From the NCBI GenBank assembly GCA_050998755.1, contig JBPCPW010000085.1, positions 1 through 64,000 of the forward strand: 64,000 nucleotides of DNA, read 5' to 3'. Both the position numbers and the translations under genes were made by a program. The notes under the pieces are model-generated. The model saw nothing but the letters and a program-made list of their open reading frames with translations. It made no database searches and was not told where the DNA came from. The stretch is from JAXDLW01 sp050998755. GTDB lineage: Bacteria > Chloroflexota > Dormibacteria > DASZGP01. This document shows positions 1 to 6,624 of this stretch, piece by piece; position 1 is the first letter of the stretch, and the number at the start of each line of letters is the position of its first letter.

Positions 1-112
1 GGGTTGTTCACCCCTCCCCCGGACCCCCTCCCAGAGCTACTGCTACTGGTTGAAGAGAAGACCTACGTCAACAATTTGCACCGCCGGTATGTCCCCTCCG
101 ATGCTCACTCAG

Positions 113-586
113 TCACGCCGCCCACAAGGGCCTCAGTGTCTCCGTGAGGCCATCCGGAAATGGGAAGCGCGAAAACCACCTCCCCACGGCAGTCGAAAAC
201 GCCCCGACCTCGTGGTCTCCAGAAACTCCAGGGCGCCTCGAGAGCTTGACGAGGTCTAGTTTGTCAATGCTCATGCACTTGGAGAAGTCGGCGAACTTGC
301 CAGCCTCGAGCTGGGGCAGCCCGGCATATTGAGGCTGGCTGCCGCTTGCCGCCTCGGACGCCGCGTCCCCAGTGAGCGTCAGGAGAGGAACCACCTCCAC
401 GCACGATCGTCGTGACCTTGGCCGAACGATTTCGCACGTTTGGCTGATGATGACCACAGCTTCAACCGCTTCATGGGTTGGCGCGGTAGACCCATAGAGA
501 GTGAAGGAAGAAAGATCGACAACGTCGCCTTGCCGCCAAGATCGGACGTCGTCGTCAACGTTGCTTGTCCTCTCCGGCTCAACCAC
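113..586 (-). CDS. Hypothetical protein, third gene of the TIGR04255/XRE operon
   Basis: 157 aa from a GTG start, soluble, with no signal peptide or membrane segment. I do not recognise a family with certainty. The visible core is an early DVVDL stretch followed by a hydrophobic strand ending in ISQTCEIV and then VEVVPLL, which looks like a small beta-barrel fold with a conserved Cys. It lies 32 bases downstream of the XRE-type regulator on the same strand and is probably cotranscribed with it and with the TIGR04255-like gene. The lower GC content and mobile-element context suggest acquired cargo. A role in defence or toxin-antitoxin is only inference from that setting. Confidence 0.6.
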   Translation of the reverse strand: MVEPERTSNVDDDVRSWRQGDVVDLSSFTLYGSTAPTHEAVEAVVIISQTCEIVRPRSRRSCVEVVPLLTLTGDAASEAASGSQPQYAGLPQLEAGKFADFSKCMSIDKLDLVKLSRRPGVSGDHEVGAFSTAVGRWFSRFPFPDGLTETLRPLWAA

Positions 587-618
587 GGGTGACAGGGTCT
601 ATGTATATTTTCGTCGGG

Positions 619-1170
619 CTAGGGGGTGCCGGCAATTCTTTGAGCTGGAGTAAGCCCTCCGAGTCTTCTCGGAGCGGGCGATGCGTCGCGCACCAGATCC
701 TGAAAGACGGAGCGCCCGGCCTGACGCGGTGCCATGAGAAAATCGCGGACTTCGGCCGGCGTGGAGGGCGTTGCTGGCAAAAGTTCGCCGGCCAGTACTG
801 ACAGGCGTGACGCGTGCCGCGGGCTAATAGCTCCGCCACTAGCCCAGAGATGTAGCGCGCGCCGACTCACTCCGAAGAGTTTGGCCAACTCGTCCCAGGT
901 CAGGCCGGTGCGGCTTCGAAGATCGCGGATTGAGGTTGCCACGAGGCTAGTCGCAAACCCTGCGGCGGAAAACGCGCTCGTGCCGGTGAAGTCAACCTGT
1001 CGAGCAGCAAAGGCGGCGTCAATCGGCCTTTGAGTGGGTAGGTTACTAGTTCCGGCGCTTGCCGCGAAACCCGCGAACACCATCAAGCTGGCAACGACGG
1101 GTCTTTTCAGCCCTATACCTGTGCCGGGCGACGGGTCGACCGCCAAGCGTGGTTCAAGAGCCAAGTTCAT
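619..1170 (-). CDS. XRE-family helix-turn-helix regulator
   Basis: 183 aa when started at the ATG at 1170, which overlaps the TGA of the preceding gene by one base (TGATG); a TTG one codon earlier is possible. Residues about 80-125 form an XRE/Cro-type helix-turn-helix (IRDLRSRTGLTWDELAKLFG followed by VSRRALHLWASG). The N-terminal 75 residues are Ala/Gly-rich and include a hydrophobic stretch at about 23-40 that could be a membrane segment. It is the middle gene of a three-gene operon. A perfect palindrome over the operon promoter is the obvious candidate binding site, so autoregulation is likely. The HTH call is solid; the target is inference. Confidence 0.8.
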   Translation of the reverse strand: MNLALEPRLAVDPSPGTGIGLKRPVVASLMVFAGFAASAGTSNLPTQRPIDAAFAARQVDFTGTSAFSAAGFATSLVATSIRDLRSRTGLTWDELAKLFGVSRRALHLWASGGAISPRHASRLSVLAGELLPATPSTPAEVRDFLMAPRQAGRSVFQDLVRDASPAPRRLGGLTPAQRIAGTP

Positions 1171-1982
1171 CAAACCTCACCTCCGGCGGAGCGAAGTAAA
1201 TCGTCTGTCACCGACCATCGGAAGAACCTGTAAGCGATGTCGGCGAAATCTCTCAATTGTCTTGCGATCTGGAGCCCATCGAAGCGCCCTTCCTTGGCCG
1301 AGAAGACGTCCACATCCAAGACCCACGAACGTGCGCTGCTCGGTGGCACCGCTGGATCGTAAACAGCACCTGAAGGAAGCACCCCCCAGCGGGCCTGAAC
1401 ATGCGCGTTCGCAAGGATGTACTCAGTGTCGCACCAACTGTGTTCCGTCTCAACGTCGGTTCCGACGGCGGCTGCCAGGCCACCGATCAGCTCCGGGCGA
1501 ACGAGTTGCTTAAGGTGCGAGAGACCCTCCTTGACATCAAGGCGATTGACATACCGAAGCCCGATGCGATCGTAGAGAGGTGGCGCCGCGCGATCTTGGA
1601 CAGCCGCTAGGATGCGCTCCATGCGCAGACAGAAGTCGTCGCGAGATGTATAGCTCCCGGTGTCCAGGGCGACGAACGAGTCCCCGATAGAAACCTGCCA
1701 TTGCGCCGGCTCGTCGCGGAGCCGCCACACGGTTGTCTCGGTCTGTTGCTGCGAGGCGCCACCAGGTCCGAGTAGAAGTCCGAAGCCGAGCACTGCTTCC
1801 TGGCGAACGACCGGATAGTGTTCGGATAAGACTTCGTGGATAGGTCGGATCCCGTCGGCCGTGGCCAAACTGAAGACCTTGGGGAATTTGACTTGCGCCA
1901 CTACCTGGACCAAGGGCGCTTGGCGTAGCGGGATCTCGTCGATCGGGTCAGATCCGAAGGCTGAATCGGCCCGGATTTGCAT
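1170..1982 (-). CDS. TIGR04255-family protein
   Basis: 270 aa, first gene of a three-gene operon. The N-terminal APLVQVVAQVKFP (about residues 22-34), the central TTVWRL, the FVALDTGSYTSRDDF segment and RIGLRYVNRLDV (139-150) are the pattern I associate with the sporadically distributed TIGR04255 family, and the length fits. Biochemical function is unknown. The protein is soluble, with no signal peptide. It starts at an ATG six bases after a TAAACT -10 box, so the message may be leaderless. The next gene starts within its stop codon. The scattered distribution of the family and its position next to an integrase suggest accessory cargo, possibly host defence, but that is speculative. Confidence 0.72.
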   Translation of the reverse strand: MQIRADSAFGSDPIDEIPLRQAPLVQVVAQVKFPKVFSLATADGIRPIHEVLSEHYPVVRQEAVLGFGLLLGPGGASQQQTETTVWRLRDEPAQWQVSIGDSFVALDTGSYTSRDDFCLRMERILAAVQDRAAPPLYDRIGLRYVNRLDVKEGLSHLKQLVRPELIGGLAAAVGTDVETEHSWCDTEYILANAHVQARWGVLPSGAVYDPAVPPSSARSWVLDVDVFSAKEGRFDGLQIARQLRDFADIAYRFFRWSVTDDLLRSAGGEV

Positions 1983-1985
1983 CCC

Positions 1986-2017
1986 TGAAGTTTACTTCAC
2001 ACGTGGCTTCACTGCCA
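1986..2017 (-). promoter_or_regulatory. Promoter and palindromic operator of the TIGR04255/XRE operon
   Basis: A perfect inverted repeat, TGAAGT-TT-ACTTCA (1986-1999), lies four bases upstream of the ATG at 1982. On the minus strand it contains a -10 box TAAACT (1989-1994), with TGGCAG (2012-2017) 17 bases upstream as a fair -35. The -10 box is six bases from the ATG, so transcription would start at or next to the start codon. The palindrome covers the -10 box, as expected for repression by the XRE protein encoded by the second gene. Confidence 0.6.
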
Positions 2018-2095
2018 TGCCCTTCCCGGCAGCCGACCGTTTCGGGTGCGGAGGGCCAGGGTGCGGTGTCGTTGATTCCGCAGAGTAAATAGGCC

Positions 2096-3137
2096 TCAAA
2101 ACGGCGATCCCAAGTCGAAGTCCACGCACAGGTCGCGTTTGTCCAGGTGGACGTACCTCATCGCCATCACGTAGGTCGTGTGGCCCAGGATCCGCCGCAG
2201 GCGCTCTATCTCCCCGTTCCGCCGCAGGTATTCGGTGGCGAAGGTGTGGCGGAACTTGTGGGCGTTGACTCCGAAGCCGACCCGGCGCCGGATCCGCTTG
2301 AACAGGTCCTTCACGCTCACCACCTCCGCCGGCCGCCCGTCGGCAAGGATCAGGAGCCGGTCTGAGGCCGTCTCCGCACGGCCGCGGTTGACGTAGCGCG
2401 ACAGCTCCCGCCGCAAGCGGCTGCTCACGGGCACCCGGCGGAACTTCGCCCCCTTGCCCCGGCGGACCTTCAGCGTCGTCGCGGCCCCGTCATCCTCGAT
2501 GTCGTCCAGCGTGAGGGCGCACATCTCCGACACCCGCATCCCGGTGCCGAGCAGCAGCTTGACCGCCACGTCCGCCCAGCCGGGCGCCACCGCCCGCAGG
2601 ATCGTCTGCAACTGCGCCTCGGTGTACGCCTCTGGCTCCTTCTGCGCCACCTTGGGCGCCCTCACCCTCAGGAGGGCGGGTTCGACCGGGTAGTTCTCCC
2701 GGGACGCCCAGGCAGCGAACCCCTTGACCACCTGGAACGACCCGTGGACGGTGTTGTCGGCCAGGCCCCGCCCCTGCTCGTTCAGCCAGGTGGTGCTTGA
2801 GCGTCAGGGCCGTCAGGTCGGCGAGCGTGATCGCCTCGGAGTGGGTCAGGAACCCCGTCAGCTTCTCCCGGTACCAGGCCAGCGTCCGCAGGCTGCGCCC
2901 CATGACCTGGAGGTCCAGCAGGTACTCGGCGACCAGCGGCTTGAGCCTGAAGTGCCGAGCGTCATCCGGCGTCTCGTACACCGCCAGGGCCTTCTGGCCG
3001 GCGGACGCCTTCGCCCGCGACCGTGCCGCCGCCGGCCTGCCACCCTTCCAGCCCGCCGTCCGAGACCCCTGAGTGGCCGGAATGGCCGCCCCCCCAGTTT
3101 TCAAAACCCCCCCCAGTTCTTGGGTTTTTTGCGTCAT
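2096..3137 (-). pseudogene. Tyrosine recombinase/integrase, frameshifted
   Basis: Two reading frames together make one phage-type tyrosine recombinase. The 5' frame starts at the ATG at 3137 behind an AGGAGG ribosome site and encodes the SAM-like core-binding domain up to LTALTLKHHLA. The 3' frame resumes with LNEQGRGLADNTVHGSF and runs through the catalytic domain: GTGMRVSE (Arg I), RGKGAKFR (Lys), HKFRHTFAT (His-x-x-Arg), LGHTT (His) and MRYVH (Tyr nucleophile). The frames join with a +1 shift at about 2784-2790, equal to one extra or two missing bases. All catalytic residues are present, so the break is recent, a sequencing error, or a recoded site. The 5' end faces a tRNA-Sec-like gene, a classic arrangement for integration. 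Confidence 0.85.
3092..3107 (+). repeat. Copy of the tRNA anticodon-arm sequence (possible att core)
   Basis: CCCCAGTTTTCAAAAC here matches CCCCAGTCTTCAAAAC at 3308-3323 in 15 of 16 positions, in the same orientation. The second copy is the anticodon arm of the tRNA-Sec-like gene. This copy lies in the first codons of the integrase gene. Tyrosine recombinases often use tRNA anticodon arms as attachment sites, so it may be an att remnant or a secondary site. Confidence 0.4.
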
Positions 3138-3196
3138 TTCTGAAACCTCCTTTGCCTCCCGCCTGACCCGTGATTTACGGGCCTAGGAAAGGGCGA

Positions 3197-3220
3197 AAAC
3201 CGGCCCTTTCGGACCGGTTT
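3197..3220. terminator. Hairpin upstream of the integrase
   Basis: AAACCGG (3197-3203) pairs with CCGGTTT (3214-3220) around a 10-base loop. No T tract follows, so this may be a regulatory hairpin or a recombinase arm site rather than a terminator. Confidence 0.3.
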
Positions 3221-3282
3221 CGAATTCAGATTAGACCCCGACCCCCCCTTCCAGAAAGCCCCTCGTCGGGTACTCTTCTGCT

Positions 3283-3380
3283 GGGAGCGGATGGGGTCAG
3301 GTGGCCTCCCCAGTCTTCAAAACTGTTGAGCGGTACTGAACGGTGCCGCTGGTCGGATCGTTCCCGACGCGCTCCCGCCA
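3283..3380 (+). tRNA. selC: Selenocysteine tRNA-like gene (anticodon UCA), with anomalies
   Basis: The 98-base sequence, including an encoded CCA, folds as a bacterial tRNA-Sec. The acceptor GGGAGCG (3283-3289) pairs with CGCTCCC (3370-3376), followed by discriminator G and CCA. The D stem is 6 bp (3293-3298 with 3303-3308) closed by the 4-base loop AGGT, the hallmark of tRNA-Sec. The anticodon loop CTTCAAA (3315-3321) gives UCA, which reads UGA. The variable arm is an 8-bp stem (3329-3336 with 3343-3350). The T stem is GTCGG/CCGAC (3352-3356 with 3364-3368). Oddities: acceptor pair 8 is G-G (3290/3369), the top anticodon-stem pair is C-U (3310/3326), and the T loop is ATCGTTC instead of TTCRANN, swapping bases 54 and 58. 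It may be functional, a variant, or decaying after integration. Confidence 0.72.
3308..3323 (+). repeat. Anticodon-arm copy of the 16-bp direct repeat
   Basis: This is the tRNA-borne partner of the repeat at 3092-3107, differing at one base (C at 3315 in place of T). It covers the end of the D stem, the anticodon 5' strand and the anticodon loop. Confidence 0.4.
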
Positions 3381-3405
3381 TTACAAAACCGGAGGGCACA
3401 CTGAC

Positions 3406-3877
3406 ATGGGCACAATCGTCACGATCCACGAGTCGGGTCTGGGTGCTGCACCAACGTACCGTTTCGACCTGTCTCCCGCGGAACTTGTCGTGACCAGGAT
3501 CCACTCCCACGGCGGCGTGCTGCGGAAGAAAGTCGAACGTGAAGAGGAGGAGGCGCGCGTCCCACTCGCTGAGATCGAATACTTCTGGCACGAGGCCGGC
3601 TCCGTCGAGGCTGCCTGCGGTTTGAAGCGACGTGGGCCGTTCATACGTGGCGATGGGCAATTACGACAACGACGCGGCCGCTGCATTCGCCAAAGAGATC
3701 CAGTCCTATGGGGTACGCGTCACCGACAGGTACAACCCCCCGGCAGTCGCAGCCCCGGTGGAAAGTCCCGATGCGGTGGTGGACGAGATCCGCAAGCTCA
3801 CCGACCTGATGGACCACGGTCACATCGACCGGCGGGAGTACGACACCAAGAAGGCCGAGCTACTGTCTCGACTCTGA
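3406..3877 (+). pseudogene. PH-like/SHOCT-domain protein, frameshifted
   Basis: The ATG at 3406 follows a GGAGGG ribosome site (3391-3396). The first frame encodes a beta-rich module (YRFDLSPAELVVTRI, then VPLAEIEYFWHEAG) resembling bacterial PH-like domains. At about 3621-3640 the coding sense moves by +1. The second frame reads SYVAMGNYDNDAAAAFAKEI and ends in a SHOCT domain (VVDEIRKLTDLMDHGHIDRR, then EYDTKKAELL), stop at 3877. Intact, it would be a protein of about 157 aa. SHOCT domains are short oligomerisation modules at protein termini. The gene follows the tRNA-Sec-like gene by 25 bases. This is the second +1 break within 1 kb, so either local decay or base-calling error is possible. 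Confidence 0.65.
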
Positions 3878-3971
3878 CGCCACACCGGGAACCACGTGGC
3901 GGTGGTGCGCAAGTGACGAACTCACAGTAGGCGCACAGGTCCGCCACAGGCGGCGCGGCTTTGCTGAGTTG

Positions 3972-4160
3972 ATGGAAACCCAAGTTGCCCGCAGACAGGG
4001 GCTGGCCGCCGCCCGGAGGCGGCTAACGCGACTAAAGGTCACCGCGCTGACGACCACCGTAATCAGCTTCGGAGCAATATCCGCGGAGCTCGCTTCGCAC
4101 AACACCAGCCGCGTTGTCGCCTCATCGGTCGCACCGGTGGCGGGCGCCGGCCCGTCGTGA
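3972..4160 (+). CDS. Small membrane protein upstream of ferric-reductase-like gene
   Basis: 62 aa. An Arg-rich cytoplasmic head (ARRQGLAAARRRLTRLK) is followed by one hydrophobic segment (about residues 24-40) and a short polar tail. The topology fits a single-pass N-in protein. It ends 19 bases before the ferric-reductase-like start and is probably cotranscribed with it. Small anchors of this type often precede haem-containing membrane reductases, but no family is recognised. It could also be a chance reading frame, since no strong ribosome site is seen. Confidence 0.45.
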   Translation: METQVARRQGLAAARRRLTRLKVTALTTTVISFGAISAELASHNTSRVVASSVAPVAGAGPS

Positions 4161-4179
4161 GTGCGTTGAGCGACCCGCG

Positions 4180-4806
4180 ATGCTGAGCCTTACTCAGACG
4201 CCGAGCGTCCTGTGGTACTTCGCGCGAGCCGGCGGTTTTGTCTCCCTGCTGCTGCTCTCTGCGACCGTCTGCGCCGGGGTCGCGATGTCGCTGCGCTGGC
4301 GATCGCCGCGCTGGCCCGCCTTCGTGACCGAGGGCCTGCACCGCTACCTGTCCACGGTGATGCTGGTGTTCATCTCCATCCACGTGATGACCCTGCTTCT
4401 CGACCCTTTCGCCAAGTTCTCCGTGCAGGACGTCCTGGTGCCGTTAGCTTCCTCGTATCGCACGTTCTGGATGGGGCTCGGGATTTGCGCCGCCGAGTTG
4501 ACGGTCGCCTTTGCGCTCAGCGTGCACCTGCGCAAGGCGATCGGCTACAGGCTCTGGCGTCTGGTGCACTACGGCACCTATGGTTTGTTCCCGCTGGCGC
4601 TGCTTCATGGGTTGGGAACCGGCACGGATACCCGCACCGGGTGGGGTCTGGCGCTCTACCTGCTGGCCGGGGTGCCGGTGCTTGCCCTTGTTCTGATGCG
4701 GGCGTTTCCCGAAGGTTCCGAGACTTCACCCAGCGCGGCGCCCGCGGCAGCGCGCCCGACGATGTCATGGCAAGAAAGATCAGGGCGTGGCGCCGGCTCG
4801 CGCTGA
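4180..4806 (+). CDS. Ferric-reductase-like transmembrane haem protein
   Basis: 208 aa from the ATG at 4180, the first start that keeps all membrane segments without a spurious Arg-rich leader. It has about six transmembrane helices and conserved His residues placed as in ferric-reductase/MsrQ-like cores: GLHRYLS and FISIHVMTLL on one pair of helices, VHYGTYG and LLHGLG on the next. Such proteins bind two b-type haems and pass electrons across the membrane to FMN-binding or ferric partners. No flavin or NADPH domain is fused, so the partner must be separate. The 3' end overlaps a possible secreted-protein frame starting at 4767. The family-level call is good; the substrate is unknown. Confidence 0.75.
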   Translation: MLSLTQTPSVLWYFARAGGFVSLLLLSATVCAGVAMSLRWRSPRWPAFVTEGLHRYLSTVMLVFISIHVMTLLLDPFAKFSVQDVLVPLASSYRTFWMGLGICAAELTVAFALSVHLRKAIGYRLWRLVHYGTYGLFPLALLHGLGTGTDTRTGWGLALYLLAGVPVLALVLMRAFPEGSETSPSAAPAAARPTMSWQERSGRGAGSR

Positions 4807-4989
4807 CCCCCGCCGCCCTCGGACTGGCGATCGGAATGTTCGGTCCGGCCTGGGCCTCCGACGCATCGGTTGTCCCGGGCTCCACGTCAGCCCGCCTCAG
4901 CCTGCCCATCCCTGATTGTGTTAAGCCGGACCCGCGACGCCATCCAGGAGCGGGTGAACGCTCTTCTGTCAGGCCTCACCGTGGGTTGA
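4767..4989 (+). pseudogene. Possible small secreted protein, frame-broken
   Basis: The ATG at 4767, inside the end of the ferric-reductase-like gene, opens a convincing signal peptide (ARKIRAWRRLALTPAALGLA, ending GPAWA before SDA). After about 45 residues the frame becomes low-complexity. A neighbouring frame instead gives a helix-like end, LSRTRDAIQERVNALLSGL, with a TGA at 4987. The two parts would make an exported peptide of about 74 aa if one base were gained or lost near 4905. This is tentative: only the signal peptide is persuasive. Confidence 0.3.
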
Positions 4990-5367
4990 GGCCGCAGCCA
5001 GTCCGCTGCTCAGCACCGCCACCGCCGGGACCGCAATCGCGGCCTCCATCTCATCGGTGATGATCGCTTCGATGTGCCGCCAGGCGTCGGTGAGCCATTT
5101 CTGGGGGAATCCCCGGGCGTCGAAGAGGCCGACGCAAAAACGGCCCTCCACCGTGTGCTCCCGCCCGCTCACGCCCATCCTCTCCAACTGGGGCTGCTCT
5201 GCGTACAACCTTTGCGTTGCCAGCTCGGCGAGGGCCGGCGCGGCGTTGAACAGCACCTCGATGTTGATAAACCCGGGCGCTCGCTCGACCAGGCGTAACC
5301 GGTCACGGAAAGCCTCTTCGAGGGCGCCGGCTCCGGTGTCGACGACGGCGACCTCACTCACCGCCAC
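4969..5367 (-). CDS. ABM-superfamily-like protein (antibiotic biosynthesis monooxygenase fold)
   Basis: 132 aa from a GTG at 5367, chosen because a GGAGG (5372-5376) lies five bases upstream. A GTG at 5361 is a good alternative. The N-terminal half (SEVAVVDTGAG, then LEEAFRDRLRLVERAPGFIN) matches the dimeric alpha/beta-barrel domain of ABM/HmoA-type enzymes, which includes haem-degrading oxygenases and quinol monooxygenases. The rest adds an acidic helical region (WLTDAWRHIEAIITDEMEA). It is convergent with the ferric-reductase-like gene and divergent from the DUF2252 gene. A haem link with its neighbour is attractive, but the catalytic residues cannot be assigned by eye. Confidence 0.55.
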   Translation of the reverse strand: MAVSEVAVVDTGAGALEEAFRDRLRLVERAPGFINIEVLFNAAPALAELATQRLYAEQPQLERMGVSGREHTVEGRFCVGLFDARGFPQKWLTDAWRHIEAIITDEMEAAIAVPAVAVLSSGLAAASTHGEA

Positions 5368-5440
5368 GTAATCCTCCGATCTCTCCACGGCCAAGATTGT
5401 GACCGCTGTACGTCCGCAGTGGGGGCGGGCGGGGCCCGGC

Positions 5441-5452
5441 TAAGATGCGACG
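5441..5452 (+). promoter_or_regulatory. -10 box of a leaderless DUF2252 transcript
   Basis: TAAGAT (5441-5446) is separated from the GTG start by six bases. There is no Shine-Dalgarno, so the mRNA would begin at the start codon. No convincing -35 is visible. Confidence 0.4.
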
Positions 5453-6601
5453 GTGGAGTGGGACGATGAGGCGGCCGAGCTCCCGGGCATAGTTGTAGCC
5501 ACCGCCGTCTACGAGGAGTGGGTTGGCCAGCAGGTCCCGATCTGGGCGGACGACCTCGCTTACAAGCACCAGATGATGGCCTCCGCGCCATTCCCGTTCC
5601 TCCGTTCCACCTTCTACCGCTGGTGCCAGCGTTTTCCGCGCCTCTGCGCGGACGAGGCGGCGGCCCCGCAGGTGCTGGCGGTCGGCGACCTCCACGTCGA
5701 GAACTTCGGCACCTGGCGAGATGCCGAGGGACGCCTGGTCTGGGGAGTCAACGATTTCGACGAGGTCGCGAAAATGCCGTACACCATTGACCTGGTGCGC
5801 CTCGCCACCAGCGCGCGGCTGGCGCTCAAGGGTGGACACCTGTCAACCGATACGAAGGAGGCGTGCGCCGCGATCCTTGCCGGTTACGTCGAAAGCCTGC
5901 AGAAGGGAGGTCACGCCCTGGTCCTTGCCGAAAAAGACAAATGGCTACGCCGGCTGGCCACGGGTAAGCTGCGCGACCCGGTGCCCTTCTGGGCCAGGAT
6001 AACGTCCCTCCGTTCTCTCGACAGCCCACTTCGTCCCGAGCTGCGCGAATCTCTGCTGGCCTCCCTGCCTGCAGGTATGTCGGAGTTCGACCTGCGTCGC
6101 CGGCGCGCCGGCCTTGGCAGCCTCGGTCGTGAGCGCGTGATGGCCGAGGGGATATGGAAGGGAGCGCACCTGGCGCGCGAGGTGAAGTCCTCGGTGCGCT
6201 CGGCATGGACGGGGGACGGGGCGGACGAGCCCGAGACCGCCACCGCCGAACGCCTGCTGCTCAGCGCGGTGCGCGACCCTGACCCCTGCTACGTGCCCGC
6301 ACCGACCCACGTCGTGCGCCGCCTGGCACCCGATTGCAGCCGGATCGAGCTGTCGGACCTACCGGACCAGCGGGACCACGAGCGGTTGCTGCGCGCGATG
6401 GGCTGGGAGACTGCCAACCTGCACCTGGCCCAGCCCGGCGCTGCGGAGGCCATCCTCAGCGACATCGGAGCCCGTCCCGACGGGTGGCTGGAAGAGGCCG
6501 CGCGCCGGATGGCTCGCGCAACGTACAGGGACTGGAAGGACTGGCGGGCGGCCTACAAGAAGGGCAACACCAGGAAGGCGGGCCTGAGTGGTGGGCCGTA
6601 A
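5453..6601 (+). CDS. DUF2252 family protein
   Basis: 382 aa. The motifs VGDLHVENFG (about residues 77-86) and GVNDFDEVA (about 98-106) are the signature of DUF2252, a bacterial family with a kinase-like phosphotransferase fold. The first resembles the catalytic HxD-type loop and the second the metal-binding loop of aminoglycoside-kinase relatives. Length is slightly below the usual 400-450 residues. It is cytoplasmic with no membrane segment. It starts at GTG 5453, six bases after a -10 box, which implies a leaderless mRNA. It ends ten bases from the convergent ROK gene, with a shared hairpin between them. The substrate is unknown. Confidence 0.85.
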   Translation: MEWDDEAAELPGIVVATAVYEEWVGQQVPIWADDLAYKHQMMASAPFPFLRSTFYRWCQRFPRLCADEAAAPQVLAVGDLHVENFGTWRDAEGRLVWGVNDFDEVAKMPYTIDLVRLATSARLALKGGHLSTDTKEACAAILAGYVESLQKGGHALVLAEKDKWLRRLATGKLRDPVPFWARITSLRSLDSPLRPELRESLLASLPAGMSEFDLRRRRAGLGSLGRERVMAEGIWKGAHLAREVKSSVRSAWTGDGADEPETATAERLLLSAVRDPDPCYVPAPTHVVRRLAPDCSRIELSDLPDQRDHERLLRAMGWETANLHLAQPGAAEAILSDIGARPDGWLEEAARRMARATYRDWKDWRAAYKKGNTRKAGLSGGP

Positions 6602-6602
6602 C

Positions 6603-6624
6603 CCCCGGGGACTAGTCCGCGGGG
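6603..6624. terminator. Bidirectional hairpin between DUF2252 and ROK genes
   Basis: An interrupted palindrome centred on ACTAGT (6611-6616), with outer arms CCCCG and CGGGG separated by one mismatch, lies exactly between the convergent stops. There is no long T tract on either side. Confidence 0.45.

Noticed and set aside
1..112. Coding or RNA feature at the left edge
   Set aside because: Only short frames with no motif or ribosome site are present; nothing can be supported in these 112 bases.
3108..3307. A complete small mobile element between the two 16-bp repeats
   Set aside because: Only about 200 bases separate them, with no gene apart from the integrase 5' end and part of the tRNA, so they cannot bound an element with its own integrase.
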